From: Vogesella sp. LIG4
GTDB lineage: Bacteria; Pseudomonadota; Gammaproteobacteria; Burkholderiales; Chromobacteriaceae
Assembly: GCF_900090205.1 (NCBI RefSeq)
Contig: NZ_LT607802.1
Location: forward strand, 3,165,970 to 3,229,969
Direction of reading: 5' to 3'
DNA: 64,000 bases
Shown here piece after piece: positions 17,505 to 30,577 of this stretch. Positions within the stretch are counted from its first letter, which is position 1. Each line of letters opens with the position of its first letter. Below the pieces are notes generated by a model. The model ran no database searches. It saw nothing but the letters and a program-made list of their open reading frames with translations, and was not told the DNA's origin. A program made the position numbers and the translations under genes.

Positions 17505-18554
17505 TTAGTCATGCTTGACGTTTAATGGTCGCCCGGTTTTCTGGTCCAGTCCCTTGGCTGCGGCCAACTGGGTGATCAGCGCTTCGGACGGCTGCTCTGG
17601 TGGCACATTGGCCTTGAAGTCTTCCAGCCACTTCAGCTTGCCATCCCACGGTGGCAGCTTTGCCGGCGGCAGCGGTACGATGTCGTCCAGCTCCGGCACC
17701 GTAGGGTGGGCGTAGGAGTAATCGCTCAACACACTCATGATCAGGAGATAACGGCGCTGACGTTCCGGGTCCTGCCGCAGCCCCAGATCATTCCACTGTC
17801 TGTTTGCGTCTGTGATCGGGCCAAAACCGTCGCTTAGATTTAGTGCTGCGGTGGAGTCCCCCCACTTGGAGGCTAAATGAAGAACCTGGACTGCTTCAGT
17901 AAATTTTTTTTCAAAACGTAGCTGAGTCCCATATTCCAAGGCGGCTTTTGCATGCCCCTGTTCTGCCGCACATTTTTTCATCTGGTTACCAATCGCAAAT
18001 GGCACCGGATGTATCACCGTCAGGCTGGTCAGCTTGTCGCCCACCAGGTACTGCGCTTCCGGGTTGCCCAGATCGGCAGCCTTGCGGTAGTAGCGATTGG
18101 CCAGTTCCTCGTCCTGCTTTACTCCGTAGCCAGCTTTCAGGTAACGGCCCATGTCGTAATAGCCGCCGGGAATGCCGCGATCGATCAGCTCCTGGGTCAG
18201 GTCCAGCGTTTCCTTGACCGGGTCGTTGCTCCACGCGGTGCCGCGGCCAATCATGTCGCGCAGCGCCAGGTTGGCCTTGTAGTGGCCGTAGGAGGTGGCA
18301 ATGCGGTAGTAGCGTTCCATCTGCGGGTAGCGCAACGGTTCCTCCTTTTCCACCTGGTTCTTGTGCAGCCAGCGCGCGTAGCGATACAGCTGCTCGGCCT
18401 GCGGGTTAAGCGGTGGCAGGTGGTCTTTTTCGTAGGCACAAGTAAAGGCCAGTTTTTCTTCGACGTGTTTCAAGTCAGGCACGGTACGCTCCTTGGCGCC
18501 ACAGGCGGCCAGGCACAGAGTGAGAATCAGGGCAAGCAGGCGGGAATTAGTCAC
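17505..18554 (-). CDS. Sel1-repeat lipoprotein, likely immunity protein of the phospholipase effector
   Basis: 349-residue protein starting at GTG 18554, giving MTNSRLLALILTLCLAAC with lipobox LAAC, so it is probably anchored in the periplasm. The body holds Sel1/TPR-like repeats (GGYYDMGRYLKAGYGVKQDE, YYRKAADLGNPEAQYLVGDK, CAAEQGHAKAALEYG). Immunity proteins of Tle5-type phospholipase D effectors (Tli5) are periplasmic Sel1-like proteins encoded next to the effector. Here the start overlaps the effector stop by 8 bp, so they are coupled. An in-frame extension upstream to 18641 lies inside the effector gene and is not used. Confidence 0.8.
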   Translation of the reverse strand: MTNSRLLALILTLCLAACGAKERTVPDLKHVEEKLAFTCAYEKDHLPPLNPQAEQLYRYARWLHKNQVEKEEPLRYPQMERYYRIATSYGHYKANLALRDMIGRGTAWSNDPVKETLDLTQELIDRGIPGGYYDMGRYLKAGYGVKQDEELANRYYRKAADLGNPEAQYLVGDKLTSLTVIHPVPFAIGNQMKKCAAEQGHAKAALEYGTQLRFEKKFTEAVQVLHLASKWGDSTAALNLSDGFGPITDANRQWNDLGLRQDPERQRRYLLIMSVLSDYSYAHPTVPELDDIVPLPPAKLPPWDGKLKWLEDFKANVPPEQPSEALITQLAAAKGLDQKTGRPLNVKHD

Positions 18555-20487
18555 TGTAGCTCCGGGCAGGGTCGGTCCGCAGGAATTCGCGTAGAGGTGC
18601 AACAGGCGGTAGCGAGTTAGTAAGACAGGCTTTATTGTCATTCAAAATATTCCGCCACTTCTCAAATGCCATCTTTGCATCCAACTCCTTATCCATCCGC
18701 GCCGGATTGGCCCCCTCACGATGCTGGGTATGCCGGCCCCACAGTGTCTGGCGCAGCGGCAGGGTAATTTCCGGCCGGTCTAGTGCGACATTCAGCTCGC
18801 TATCCACCTGCATGCTGCGGGTGTTGATGTTGGCCGACCCCAGGGTGAGGAAGGCATCGTTGACCAGCATCAGCTTGGCGTGGATGTAAACTTCGGCCCA
18901 GGCGCCGGGCGGGGAGTCCATTGCCACCAGCGTGCAGATGTGGGTCTTGAGCCCGGGTTGTTCGACTGCGGTGATGGGGGTGTCCGGCTTCTGCGCCGCT
19001 TCGTAGGCTTTTTCTGCTTGCTGGCGTCTGGCGGTGGCCTCTTCCAGCGCTTGCCGGCTCTTCTCCCGCAACTTGGCGGGACTCAGAATGGTGGTGGCAT
19101 GGATGATGGCGGCCTCCCGTTCGGCCTGTTTGGCTTGCCCCAGTCGGGCCTCCAGGTCGTCTGCCCGCGCATCGCGGGCAATGCCCGGAATGGTGTCTGC
19201 CCGGCCCAGGCTATCCAGCATGCGGTAGGTGTTGTCCGTGCCCTTGCCCACGCCGGCATCGCTGCTATTGGTCACCACAAACAGGTAGACGGGAAACGGT
19301 CGACCACCCTCCTTTTGCGCCTTGGCCACTTCCTTGATCTTTTCCGCCAAGGGCGGCCAGCGGAAATACTGGTTCTCGATGTAGATGTAGGAGGTAATGT
19401 TGTTGACGGCCTGCAGGTACAGCTTCTTGATGTCCTGTTTCTGGTATTCCGGTTGCGTGCGCAGCAGCTGCACCATCGCGGCCTTGTTGGCCTTGCCATC
19501 TGTTCGTGGTTGGTAGGACGTAAAACCACAGGCAGGCAGTGGCAGATCTTCCTTGGTCTCATCACGCCAGGCACGGCGGAAGTTATGGAACATGTCGCCA
19601 ACCATCGGGCCGGTCAGCAAGCTGGAGAAGTCCTCACGTGGGCCGACAGTGCCGTTTCGCCCCAGGTTGGGGGCTTTGCGCTTGGCGCTATGTTTGTTGG
19701 TATCCCAGTATTCGTCCAGCATGTTGTGGCCCATGACAAAGCCGACATGGCCCGCCGGGTCGTCATAGTCCACCAACACCATTTTCTGGTGGTGGCTGGG
19801 GCCTGCGGCCAACGTGGCTTTGGTCGTTGTGGCCAATCCTTTGTCTGTGTAGTCCTGGTTCAGGATCTGGCTGCGCGTGCGCGGACCAAAGCCACGGCTG
19901 CGGAAGTGCAAATTCTTACTGGGTATCTCGGGGTGTAACTGGTCACGGGTGGACTTCTCCGCCGAGCCGGCGGCAGGCTGATCCTCGTCAAAGTGCGCGT
20001 ACCACTGTTTGTCGTAGCCGTATTGGGCATCGGTTTCGAAGTCCGGCCTATCCTTGACACCCACGCTCCAGCGTCCGGGGGTTTGCGATTCTTCCACCGT
20101 CGCGCCGGTGGAGTTGACATAGAGGTTGCCTGGCTTGGACGCGAAGCTCAGTACGCGCACCTGTACCCCCTGTTTTGCCTTGTACTCCAGTAGTTTGCCG
20201 ATCTGCGCCGGTACTGCTTCGGCAATCTCGGCATACTTCACCTTGTCTGCGCCTTTTCGGACAAAGTACATGGAGGGCTGGAATCCCCAGCAGATGATGC
20301 AGACATTTTTTTTGGCTTTGGCAATAGCCAAGTGAACGGCGGCAAACGCATCCTCGCCATTGACCAGCACCTGGAAACTGGCGGGATGCGGATAGTATTC
20401 GCTTTTCTGCAGGAACCATGGCAGGGTCAGATGAGCCTTCATGCGATCCTGTGTAGAAACCGGGGAGACAATCGCTTTATCACTCAT
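18547..20487 (-). CDS. phospholipase D-type type VI secretion effector (Tle5-like)
   Basis: 646-residue protein with two phospholipase D motifs. The first, SHHQKMVLVD (His233, Lys235, Asp240), is canonical. The second reads YIHAKLMLVND followed by LGSANINTRSM, with Asn where HxKx4D normally has Asp. No signal peptide, as expected for a cargo carried by VgrG. A Lys/Glu/Ala-rich helical insertion lies between the domains. The ATG overlaps the vgrG stop (ATGA) and its end overlaps the immunity gene, giving a vgrG-effector-immunity operon. Likely target is phospholipid of competitor membranes. The changed second motif makes activity worth testing. Confidence 0.85.
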   Translation of the reverse strand: MSDKAIVSPVSTQDRMKAHLTLPWFLQKSEYYPHPASFQVLVNGEDAFAAVHLAIAKAKKNVCIICWGFQPSMYFVRKGADKVKYAEIAEAVPAQIGKLLEYKAKQGVQVRVLSFASKPGNLYVNSTGATVEESQTPGRWSVGVKDRPDFETDAQYGYDKQWYAHFDEDQPAAGSAEKSTRDQLHPEIPSKNLHFRSRGFGPRTRSQILNQDYTDKGLATTTKATLAAGPSHHQKMVLVDYDDPAGHVGFVMGHNMLDEYWDTNKHSAKRKAPNLGRNGTVGPREDFSSLLTGPMVGDMFHNFRRAWRDETKEDLPLPACGFTSYQPRTDGKANKAAMVQLLRTQPEYQKQDIKKLYLQAVNNITSYIYIENQYFRWPPLAEKIKEVAKAQKEGGRPFPVYLFVVTNSSDAGVGKGTDNTYRMLDSLGRADTIPGIARDARADDLEARLGQAKQAEREAAIIHATTILSPAKLREKSRQALEEATARRQQAEKAYEAAQKPDTPITAVEQPGLKTHICTLVAMDSPPGAWAEVYIHAKLMLVNDAFLTLGSANINTRSMQVDSELNVALDRPEITLPLRQTLWGRHTQHREGANPARMDKELDAKMAFEKWRNILNDNKACLTNSLPPVAPLREFLRTDPARSYSD

Positions 20488-23447
20488 GATGGTGTTCCAG
20501 TGCCGGCTCCAGTAAACAGATTGTTGTAACGTGCTCGCGCATGATCGTCCGTCTCTACTCGGCCGTCTGCGGGTGCACCTCCCACATCCACTTTATGGAA
20601 GCCGGTATTGGCCAATTGCCCTTTTTCAGGGTCATGCATTTCACTGGCAACCGGGACATCGAATTTGATGCCATTAGCCAGCCGTACGGTGTACTTTTGT
20701 GTGGTTATCGCATGGTCGACATGTAGCGTCCCTGACTCGTCAATGATGCCCTTTGCCACCTCGCCACCATCGGCCAGCAAGGTGTAAGGCATGCCGGTCC
20801 AGCTATGGCTGCTACCTTTGGGTGCTTGATCCAGATGCAGCACCAACGGTACTTTGGGAATGCTTTGCGGGAAGGCCGGATGTGTCACGGCCATCTTGTC
20901 CGGCCCGCTCAACGCATGCTCCGCCCCCTTCACGCTCACCGTGGCGGGGCAGTGGATGTCGATATTGCCGCCGGACAGCTTGATGTAGCCGCCGCCGCTG
21001 GTGAGCAGAATGTCCTGTTTGGCGCTGATCACCACCTTGCCTTTGCAGGAGGTGATGGTGAGGTCCTTATCCGCCGTCAGCTCCATCGCATCGCTCTGCG
21101 CCTGCATTTGTACCTTGCCCTTGGCGGCGATCAGCTTGAGGCTCACCGCATCCTTTACCCCGGCCACGAACAGGCTGATGTGCTGACCGACGTTATGCAG
21201 CCAGCGCCGGCCGCTGGTCTGGTTGTGGTCACGCTGCGCCACCTGGTCGATATTGCTGCCTGCGGCCAACGTCAGGGCGTTGTCAGTCGTCGCGGCGAGG
21301 CCGGCCGGGGCGCTGAGGATCAGCAGCGGCTGCTGGCCGGCTTGTTCCTTTGCGCTCTTGCCGTCCTTATCAGTGTTGCTGCCGGCTTCCCAGGCCTTGA
21401 GGGCGGCGGCGTGGTGCTGCAGGTGGCCGTCGGTTTTCTTCGCCCCTTTGGCGTTGTCCGGCTTGACTTCCTCCGGCCCGGTTTCTAGGGTGTCGGCCAG
21501 TTGCGCCGTGGCGGTGTCGGCGAGGGATTGCGCCAGGCTGAGCGCGGCGTCGAGTTGCTGCTGGGCGCCGTCGCGCGCCAGTTGTTTGCCGCCGGCGCCG
21601 GCTTGCGCTTCGGTGCTGAGCAGCAGGCCGTGCGCGGCGCGGATCGCGCCGTGGCGGTCGGTGCGCAGCTCGAAGCCGTCGCCGCGCGATTGCGCTTTGC
21701 CATCACTACGCGGGTGGGTGAGGTAGCCTTGGTTGAGCTGGGTCGTGCCGTGTTCGGAGGACAACTTGGCCCGCACCTCGCCCGGGCTGTCATCGAACAG
21801 CAGCTCGTTGTACTGGCCGCCGTGGTGTTCCTTGGATTTGATGCCGGACAGCGTTTTGTTGCCCGGCAGGTTGCCGGCGCTACTGAACGCCGGTGGTGGG
21901 TGGCTGCCGTTGTACAGCACGCCGGTGATCACCGGCCGGTCGATATCGCCTTCGATGAAGTCGACCAGCACTTCCTGGCCGATGCGCGGGATGAACTGGT
22001 GGCCCCAGGCGGCGCCGGCACTGGGCATGGCGACGCGCAGCCAGCAGCTGGAACGGTCATCGAGGTTGGCGCCAATCTCCGGATGCTCGTCCGGGCGCTG
22101 CCAGTGGAACTGCACCTTGATGCGACCGTGGGCGTCGGTGTGCACTTCTTCATTGGCGGGGCCGACCACGGTGGGGGTCTGTGCGCCGCGGGCAGTGGGT
22201 TTGGCGTGGGCGCTGTCGGCGTAGGGCGGGGTGAGCGGCAGGCCGCGGCGCTGGGCGTCGAACTCGCTGCGGAACGGCGCGTCCTCGCCATCGCCGCTTG
22301 CGGCCAACGTTGGCCGCAAGGCGGTGGGTAGGCTGCGCGCCAGTTCGGCCGGCAGGTTGTTGCGTACGGTCAGCGTCTGGCGGGTGAGCACGAATTCGCG
22401 CTGCTCGGCACCATCACCGTCGTGTGCCGGGTGGCCATCGAGGCGGAACCACTGTCCGGCGCCGAGGCCGCGCACCGCGCCGCTGCCGCTGAAAGTCTTG
22501 GCCTGCGCATCGTGCGCCTGCTGCCGCAGCCGCGCGTAGTGACTGAGTTGCTCGGCATCGCTGGCGTAGTAGGCGCCGGGGGCGTCGTAATGGCTGAGGC
22601 TACTCTGCAAACGGCTGCCATCCAGGCCCTGATCCAGCGCCGATTCGTCGCCGCTGTGGCCGGTGGCCACCGGCTGGTAGTCGAACGTCGCCAGCGCCAC
22701 GCTGCCGGGCACGATCTGCCGGGCGCTATCCCAGCGAGTCAAACCATCTTCTTCTTCCGTCGCATCGCTGCGGTGGAAGCGCACACGTTCGAGGTTGGCC
22801 GCCGGCAGCGAATACGGGTCGTCGAAGGCCACCAGCTTGACCTGCGGCGTGTCGCCGTCCAGATGCTCGTAGCGCCAGCTCAAGCCCTCTTCGCGCAGCA
22901 GGCGGTAGATGAAGTCGTGATCGGATTCGCGGTACTGCAGGCAGTAGCTGCGTGCCGGCAGCGCACCGGCCAACACGAACTCCAGCGCCTGGCCGGCGGC
23001 GAACACCGGGTTGGCCGCAGCGTGTTCGGCAAAGATCTGCCGCACGATGGCCTCCACCGACAAGTCCTGGAACACCCGCGAGGTCTGGCGCAGGCGCAGC
23101 AGCGCGAACGGCGGTTCGACGGTCAGCGCGTACCTGGCAAAGCCGCCATCGCTGCCCAGCGCCTCGGCGCTGCTGACCACGCCGCAGCGCAGCGTTTCGC
23201 TGCCGTCGGCACCGGCAATGCCCAAGCGCACCGGCAGGCCCAGCAGCGTCTTCAGTTCGATGCCGTCGTCCGGCGACAGACACTCGACGCGGAAGCGGTA
23301 GTCACCGGCCAACGCCTCCTCGCCGCTGAGTGTCAGCGGCAGCAGCGCCTGGCCCCAGCGCTGACCGTCGCCCAGCTGCAGGGTGAGCAGGCGCTGGTCC
23401 TGGTTGAAGGCGGACGCGAAGCTGGCGAGCAGGTCGGGGAGGTTCAT
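20484..23447 (-). CDS. vgrG: type VI secretion spike protein VgrG with DUF2345 and C-terminal extension
   Basis: 987-residue VgrG. Residues 1-450 resemble the gp27-like base (LGLPVRLGIAGADGSE, RRGLPLTPPYADS). The gp5-like OB/needle follows (HWQRPDEHPEIGANLDD, WGHQFIPRIGQEVLVDFIEGDIDRPVITGVLYNG). Then come the DUF2345 beta-helix (KGKVVISAKQDILLTSGGGYIKLSGGNIDI) and a tail of about 120 residues resembling a transthyretin-like cargo adaptor (LVLHLDQAPKGSSHSWTGMPYTLLADGGE). The tail probably docks the phospholipase encoded next. Start ATG 23447. An inverted pair of the repeated word lies inside the gene (22299-22318). No other secretion-core genes are in the window, so this is an orphan vgrG island. 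Confidence 0.93.
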   Translation of the reverse strand: MNLPDLLASFASAFNQDQRLLTLQLGDGQRWGQALLPLTLSGEEALAGDYRFRVECLSPDDGIELKTLLGLPVRLGIAGADGSETLRCGVVSSAEALGSDGGFARYALTVEPPFALLRLRQTSRVFQDLSVEAIVRQIFAEHAAANPVFAAGQALEFVLAGALPARSYCLQYRESDHDFIYRLLREEGLSWRYEHLDGDTPQVKLVAFDDPYSLPAANLERVRFHRSDATEEEDGLTRWDSARQIVPGSVALATFDYQPVATGHSGDESALDQGLDGSRLQSSLSHYDAPGAYYASDAEQLSHYARLRQQAHDAQAKTFSGSGAVRGLGAGQWFRLDGHPAHDGDGAEQREFVLTRQTLTVRNNLPAELARSLPTALRPTLAASGDGEDAPFRSEFDAQRRGLPLTPPYADSAHAKPTARGAQTPTVVGPANEEVHTDAHGRIKVQFHWQRPDEHPEIGANLDDRSSCWLRVAMPSAGAAWGHQFIPRIGQEVLVDFIEGDIDRPVITGVLYNGSHPPPAFSSAGNLPGNKTLSGIKSKEHHGGQYNELLFDDSPGEVRAKLSSEHGTTQLNQGYLTHPRSDGKAQSRGDGFELRTDRHGAIRAAHGLLLSTEAQAGAGGKQLARDGAQQQLDAALSLAQSLADTATAQLADTLETGPEEVKPDNAKGAKKTDGHLQHHAAALKAWEAGSNTDKDGKSAKEQAGQQPLLILSAPAGLAATTDNALTLAAGSNIDQVAQRDHNQTSGRRWLHNVGQHISLFVAGVKDAVSLKLIAAKGKVQMQAQSDAMELTADKDLTITSCKGKVVISAKQDILLTSGGGYIKLSGGNIDIHCPATVSVKGAEHALSGPDKMAVTHPAFPQSIPKVPLVLHLDQAPKGSSHSWTGMPYTLLADGGEVAKGIIDESGTLHVDHAITTQKYTVRLANGIKFDVPVASEMHDPEKGQLANTGFHKVDVGGAPADGRVETDDHARARYNNLFTGAGTGTPS
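22299..22318. repeat. perfect inverted pair of the repeated word inside vgrG
   Basis: TGCGGCCAACGTTGGCCGCA within the coding sequence, encoding LRPTLAAS in vgrG. It is the same palindrome as at 58540-58559, here inside a gene. Confidence 0.9.
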
Positions 23448-23871
23448 GGCAACGGCGCAGTGGGGTAAATCGCGGAATTATGCCAAAGAGTTATCCATTT
23501 GTCCTTCGTGGTTGGAACAAAAACCTGAAGTATTCGTAATGAATCGCCCCTTGTTCATTAGATACATTTATGGCCGCTTCCAAATGGAAAGCGGCCATTT
23601 TTCATCTCATGCCCGGCCGTCCGCTTTGACCGAGGACTTGTCAATGAGCATTCCGACAGTACAGTTTCTGTACTTTGTTAACTGTTATTCAAGCTGCTCG
23701 GGTGCGAAGGCCTGCAACGGGTCGAGAGTGAGTATTCTTAAGCCAGAAAGCCGACCTTCGGCTTCAGTGCAGGTGCCTGCCCCAGCTCATACAAACGCGT
23801 CGTAAGAAGCTCGGGCCAAACCTATGCTAGACAAGGGTTTGATGCTGTTTACGACTTTAATAGGCAGGGCA
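23448..23871. other. intergenic region with terminator, no gene seen
   Basis: 424 bp between the vgrG start and the sensor-kinase stop, both minus-strand genes. It has a terminator hairpin at 23570-23602 and a weaker hairpin near 23748-23764 (AAGCCGA..TTCGGCTT). The sequence is less GC-rich than its surroundings. I see no supportable ORF; it should contain the vgrG promoter. Confidence 0.5.
23570..23602 (+). terminator. hairpin with T-run
   Basis: ATGGCCGCTTCC, loop AAAT, GGAAAGCGGCCAT then TTTTT, with one bulged base. The T-run is on the plus strand although neighbours are on the minus strand, so the served transcript is unclear. Confidence 0.5.
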
Positions 23872-26472
<2,601 letters not shown>

Positions 26473-26484
26473 TGGTGCCGCCCG

Positions 26485-26982
26485 TTATTCGACGCGAATG
26501 CGGTTGACCTGCCAGACGCAGCGGGAATAGATGTCCTTGGTCTGCAGCTCGGGGTGCTTGTCGAACGGATACATCACGAATAGCGGCCCCTTGTCGCGCA
26601 CGTTCAGCACCTTGCCGTTCACTTTGCGCGCCAGGATCACGTCGTATTTGTTGAGGTCGCTGAGCGGGATTTCGGCGGCGTAGTCGTTCAGCGCCACCAC
26701 GTACAGCCTCTTGCCGCTGGCGCCGGCGGCCTTGAGCACGTCACGGAACAGCGGGCCTTCGAAAGTCTGCGCCGTCTTGTACCACGGGGTGGCCACCGTC
26801 ATCTTCACCTGCGGCAGGGCGTCGATCATCTGGCTGTCGAACTGTGTGTCGCTACCGGTATTTTTGGCCACCAGGCCGGACAGGGTAAGGATGGGGCGGC
26901 CCTGCGGCTTGTCCAGTGCCTGCACGCTGGCAGCGGCGGTAAACAGGATGGCAAGCAGCGATGCCTTCAGCAGTGTGTTCAT
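26485..26982 (-). CDS. secreted oxidoreductase-molybdopterin-domain-like protein
   Basis: 165-residue protein with a cleavable signal peptide (MNTLLKASLLAILFTAAASVQA). The body has LTLSGLVAKNTGSDTQFD, ATPWYKTAQTFEGPLFRDVLKAAGASG and the C-terminal YPFDKHPELQTKDIYSRCVWQVNRI. This matches the short periplasmic proteins of the molybdopterin-binding oxidoreductase fold (PF00174-like) often found beside hybrid sensor kinases. It is transcribed ahead of the kinase with a 12-bp gap, and I infer it feeds a signal to the kinase periplasmic domain. Whether it binds a cofactor cannot be judged. Confidence 0.75.
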   Translation of the reverse strand: MNTLLKASLLAILFTAAASVQALDKPQGRPILTLSGLVAKNTGSDTQFDSQMIDALPQVKMTVATPWYKTAQTFEGPLFRDVLKAAGASGKRLYVVALNDYAAEIPLSDLNKYDVILARKVNGKVLNVRDKGPLFVMYPFDKHPELQTKDIYSRCVWQVNRIRVE

Positions 26983-27061
26983 GCGGATCTCCCGAGAATT
27001 CAAGTTCCATTTACGACAATTGTAATCGATGTCATCGGGATTGCTGCAGCATATCGTGCCT

Positions 27062-27934
27062 TCAGTGCTTGCTGCCCAGTGCCTGCGACAGATGCTCCAG
27101 CAGCGCGCTGAGCTTGGGCGGCAGGAAACGGCTGCGCGGATAGGCTGCCCAGATGCCGTCCTGCAGCGTGTAGGCATCCAGCACCGGCACCAGCCGGCCG
27201 CTGGCCAGATAGGGCGCCACGTAGTAATCCGGCAGCTGCACCAGGCCCAGGCCATGCAGCGCGGCGTCCAGCAAGGCGCCGCCGCTGTTGCAGCGCAGCC
27301 TGCCGCTTACCCGCACTTCGCGCAGTTTTGCGCCGTCGTTGAAGCGCCAGAAATCGATGGTGCCCACCAGGCACTGGTGCTGCGCCAGCTCCGCCAGCGT
27401 GTGCGGGCTGCCGTGGCGCGCCAGGTAGTCCGGCGCGGCGCAGACATGGTGCTGGCGCTGGCCCAGCTGGCGCAGCAGCAGCGACGATTCATCCATCGGC
27501 CCCAGGCGGATGCCCAGGTCGTAACCCTGCGCCACCAGGTCGATCTTGCGGTTGTCCAGGTTCAGCTCCGCGCTCACCTGCGGGTGCAGTTGCAAAAAGC
27601 GGCTGAGCAGCGGGGCGATGACGGTTTCACCGTAGTAGGTGGGAGCGGTGATACGCAGATGTCCTGACGGGGTGCCCAGCACCTGCGACAGCGCCTGCTC
27701 CGCCTGTTGCAGGCCGTCCAGCAGCGGGCGGCAGTGCTGGTAATACAGCTGGCCGGCCTCGGTCACGCTTACCCGCCGCGTGGTGCGGTACAGCAGGCGG
27801 GTGGCCAGCCTGGCTTCCAGCGCACCCACCTGGCGGCTGACCTGCGCCACCGACAGCCCCAGCCGCTGGGCGGCCTCGGTGAAACTTTGCGCTTCCACCA
27901 CGGTGACGAATTCCACAACGCCTTGCCACTGCAT
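27062..27934 (-). CDS. LysR-family transcriptional regulator
   Basis: 290-residue regulator. Winged helix-turn-helix at residues 8-65 (FVTVVEAQSFTEAAQRLGLSVAQVSRQVGALEARL), then the substrate-binding co-inducer domain (LRITAPTYYGETVIAPLLSRF). It is divergent from frmA across a 137-bp gap, the usual layout for a LysR controlling its neighbour. It probably replaces the FrmR/NmlR-type control seen elsewhere for formaldehyde detoxification. Effector unknown. Confidence 0.9.
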   Translation of the reverse strand: MQWQGVVEFVTVVEAQSFTEAAQRLGLSVAQVSRQVGALEARLATRLLYRTTRRVSVTEAGQLYYQHCRPLLDGLQQAEQALSQVLGTPSGHLRITAPTYYGETVIAPLLSRFLQLHPQVSAELNLDNRKIDLVAQGYDLGIRLGPMDESSLLLRQLGQRQHHVCAAPDYLARHGSPHTLAELAQHQCLVGTIDFWRFNDGAKLREVRVSGRLRCNSGGALLDAALHGLGLVQLPDYYVAPYLASGRLVPVLDAYTLQDGIWAAYPRSRFLPPKLSALLEHLSQALGSKH

Positions 27935-28059
27935 GATTGTTACCTATTGGCAAAAATATGTTTCCATTTAACCGGATTATTTCTGCATTGCCTATTCCTA
28001 CAATGACGTGGTCCGTGGCCCGGCACTTGCCGTTGGCCGCATTCATGCTTTGCCATTGA

Positions 28060-29196
<1,137 letters not shown>

Positions 29197-29203
29197 GGCC
29201 GGC

Positions 29204-30052
29204 ATGAGCGCAACGCTAGAGCTGCTGTCCAGCCAGCGCGCCTTCGGCGGCTGGCACAAGCGCTACCGCCACCAGTCGGCCAGCACCGGCACGGCGATGA
29301 CCTTTGCCATCTACCTGCCGCCGCAGACGGCGCAGGGCGAGCGGGTGCCGGTGCTGTACTGGCTGTCCGGGCTGACCTGCAACGACGAGAACTTCGCCAC
29401 CAAGGCCGGCGCGCAGCGCGTGGCCGCCGAGCTGGGGCTGGCACTGGTAATGCCGGACACCAGCCCGCGCGGCGAAGGCGTGGCCGATGCCGAGCGCTAC
29501 GACCTGGGGCAGGGCGCCGGCTTCTATGTCAACGCCACCCAGGCGCCATGGGCCGCGCACTACCGCATGTACGACTACGTGGTGGACGAGCTGCCGGCGC
29601 TGGTGGAAGCGAGCTTTCCGGTAAGCGGCCAGCGGGCGATCAGCGGTCATTCCATGGGCGGCCATGGCGCGCTGATGGTGGCGCTGCGCAACCCGGGGCG
29701 CTATGCCTCGGTGTCGGCGTTCTCGCCTATCGTCAACCCGGCTTCGGTGCCGTGGGGGCAGCTGGCGTTCAGCAGCTACCTGGGCGAGGACCGTGCGGCA
29801 TGGGCGGCCTACGACAGCTGCCAGCTGCTGGCTGAAGCGCAGCCGCTGCCCACGCTGGTGGACCAGGGCGAACAGGACAGCTTCAAGCCGGAGCAGCTGC
29901 AACCGGAGGCGCTACAGTTGGCCGCAAGCAAGCGCGACTGGCCGCTGACGCTGCGGCTGCAGCCGGGCTATGACCACAGCTATTACTTCGTGGCCAGCTT
30001 CATCGAGGACCATCTGCGTTTTCATGCGGCCAACCTGGCGGCTGCCGGCTGA
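29204..30052 (+). CDS. fghA: S-formylglutathione hydrolase
   Basis: Serine esterase that hydrolyses S-formylglutathione to formate and glutathione, the step after frmA. The 282-residue protein has the nucleophile in [13 protein letters not shown], the oxyanion region [11 protein letters not shown] and a C-terminal catalytic His in [12 protein letters not shown]. Start ATG 29204 lies 7 bp after the frmA stop with GAGG before it. A terminator with a UUCG loop follows at 30169. It carries two copies of the repeated word near its 3' end. Confidence 0.96.
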   Translation: MSATLELLSSQRAFGGWHKRYRHQSASTGTAMTFAIYLPPQTAQGERVPVLYWLSGLTCNDENFATKAGAQRVAAELGLALVMPDTSPRGEGVADAERYDLGQGAGFYVNATQAPWAAHYRMYDYVVDELPALVEASFPVSGQRAISGHSMGGHGALMVALRNPGRYASVSAFSPIVNPASVPWGQLAFSSYLGEDRAAWAAYDSCQLLAEAQPLPTLVDQGEQDSFKPEQLQPEALQLAASKRDWPLTLRLQPGYDHSYYFVASFIEDHLRFHAANLAAAG

Positions 30053-30577
30053 CCCTGATCGGTGCAATACAAGGCCGGCACGGGGATTTTCTTTATGGAA
30101 TAAAAGCTCACATATTTTCGTGTGAGCTGGTATCCGTAAGCCTTCATGATCGGTTAACAGTAATATTCATGCCTCGGCTTCGGCCGAGGCATTTTTATGT
30201 GGGCCATCGCAGGGCATTTGATCGGGAGCTCCCTGGCCGGACCTCGGCCGAAGCGGCCGGCCACCCACCTGCCCTGAGTGTCCGGTTAGGGCCACATACC
30301 GGCCACTTTCTAAATGGTGGGTTTTCTGACTTGGAAAACACTCACTTTCTACCCACTCCGACTCTTCAAGGTAGCGTTGGCTCTCCGGCAGGTATGCGAG
30401 TGGAGCGGTCGCCTGGTGTGGCTGCTCTTGGGGAGCAGTTCTCCTTTGACGTGATAGATGCCGGAGCACAGCTTGATCCATACGATCGTGCCGTTTGGGG
30501 CTTGCTGCCGGGCTTGTGCTTCAGCGGAGTAGGAGATGGGCTAAGACGTGCTGAGCGAGCAAGTGCCCGCTAGGTTC
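30053..30577. other. intergenic region, start of the accessory segment; no intact gene
   Basis: Holds a hairpin AGCTCACA..TGTGAGCT near 30108-30131 and the fghA terminator at 30169-30196. Beyond it a minus-strand stretch encodes residues like NGTIVWIKLCSGIYHVKG (about 30440-30500). These resemble the VWVNxxSGVYHxxG tail found at the end of some small proteins, but stops cut it on both sides. I treat it as decayed sequence. A 134-codon plus-strand frame here overlaps the terminator and is not credible. Confidence 0.45.
30169..30196 (+). terminator. rho-independent terminator with UUCG tetraloop
   Basis: ATGCCTCGGC-TTCG-GCCGAGGCAT followed by TTTTAT. It ends the frmA-fghA transcript. Confidence 0.9.

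Noticed and set aside
30169..30573. 134-codon plus-strand frame after fghA
   Set aside because: Its ATG lies inside the fghA terminator stem, it has no ribosome site and its sequence is not protein-like.
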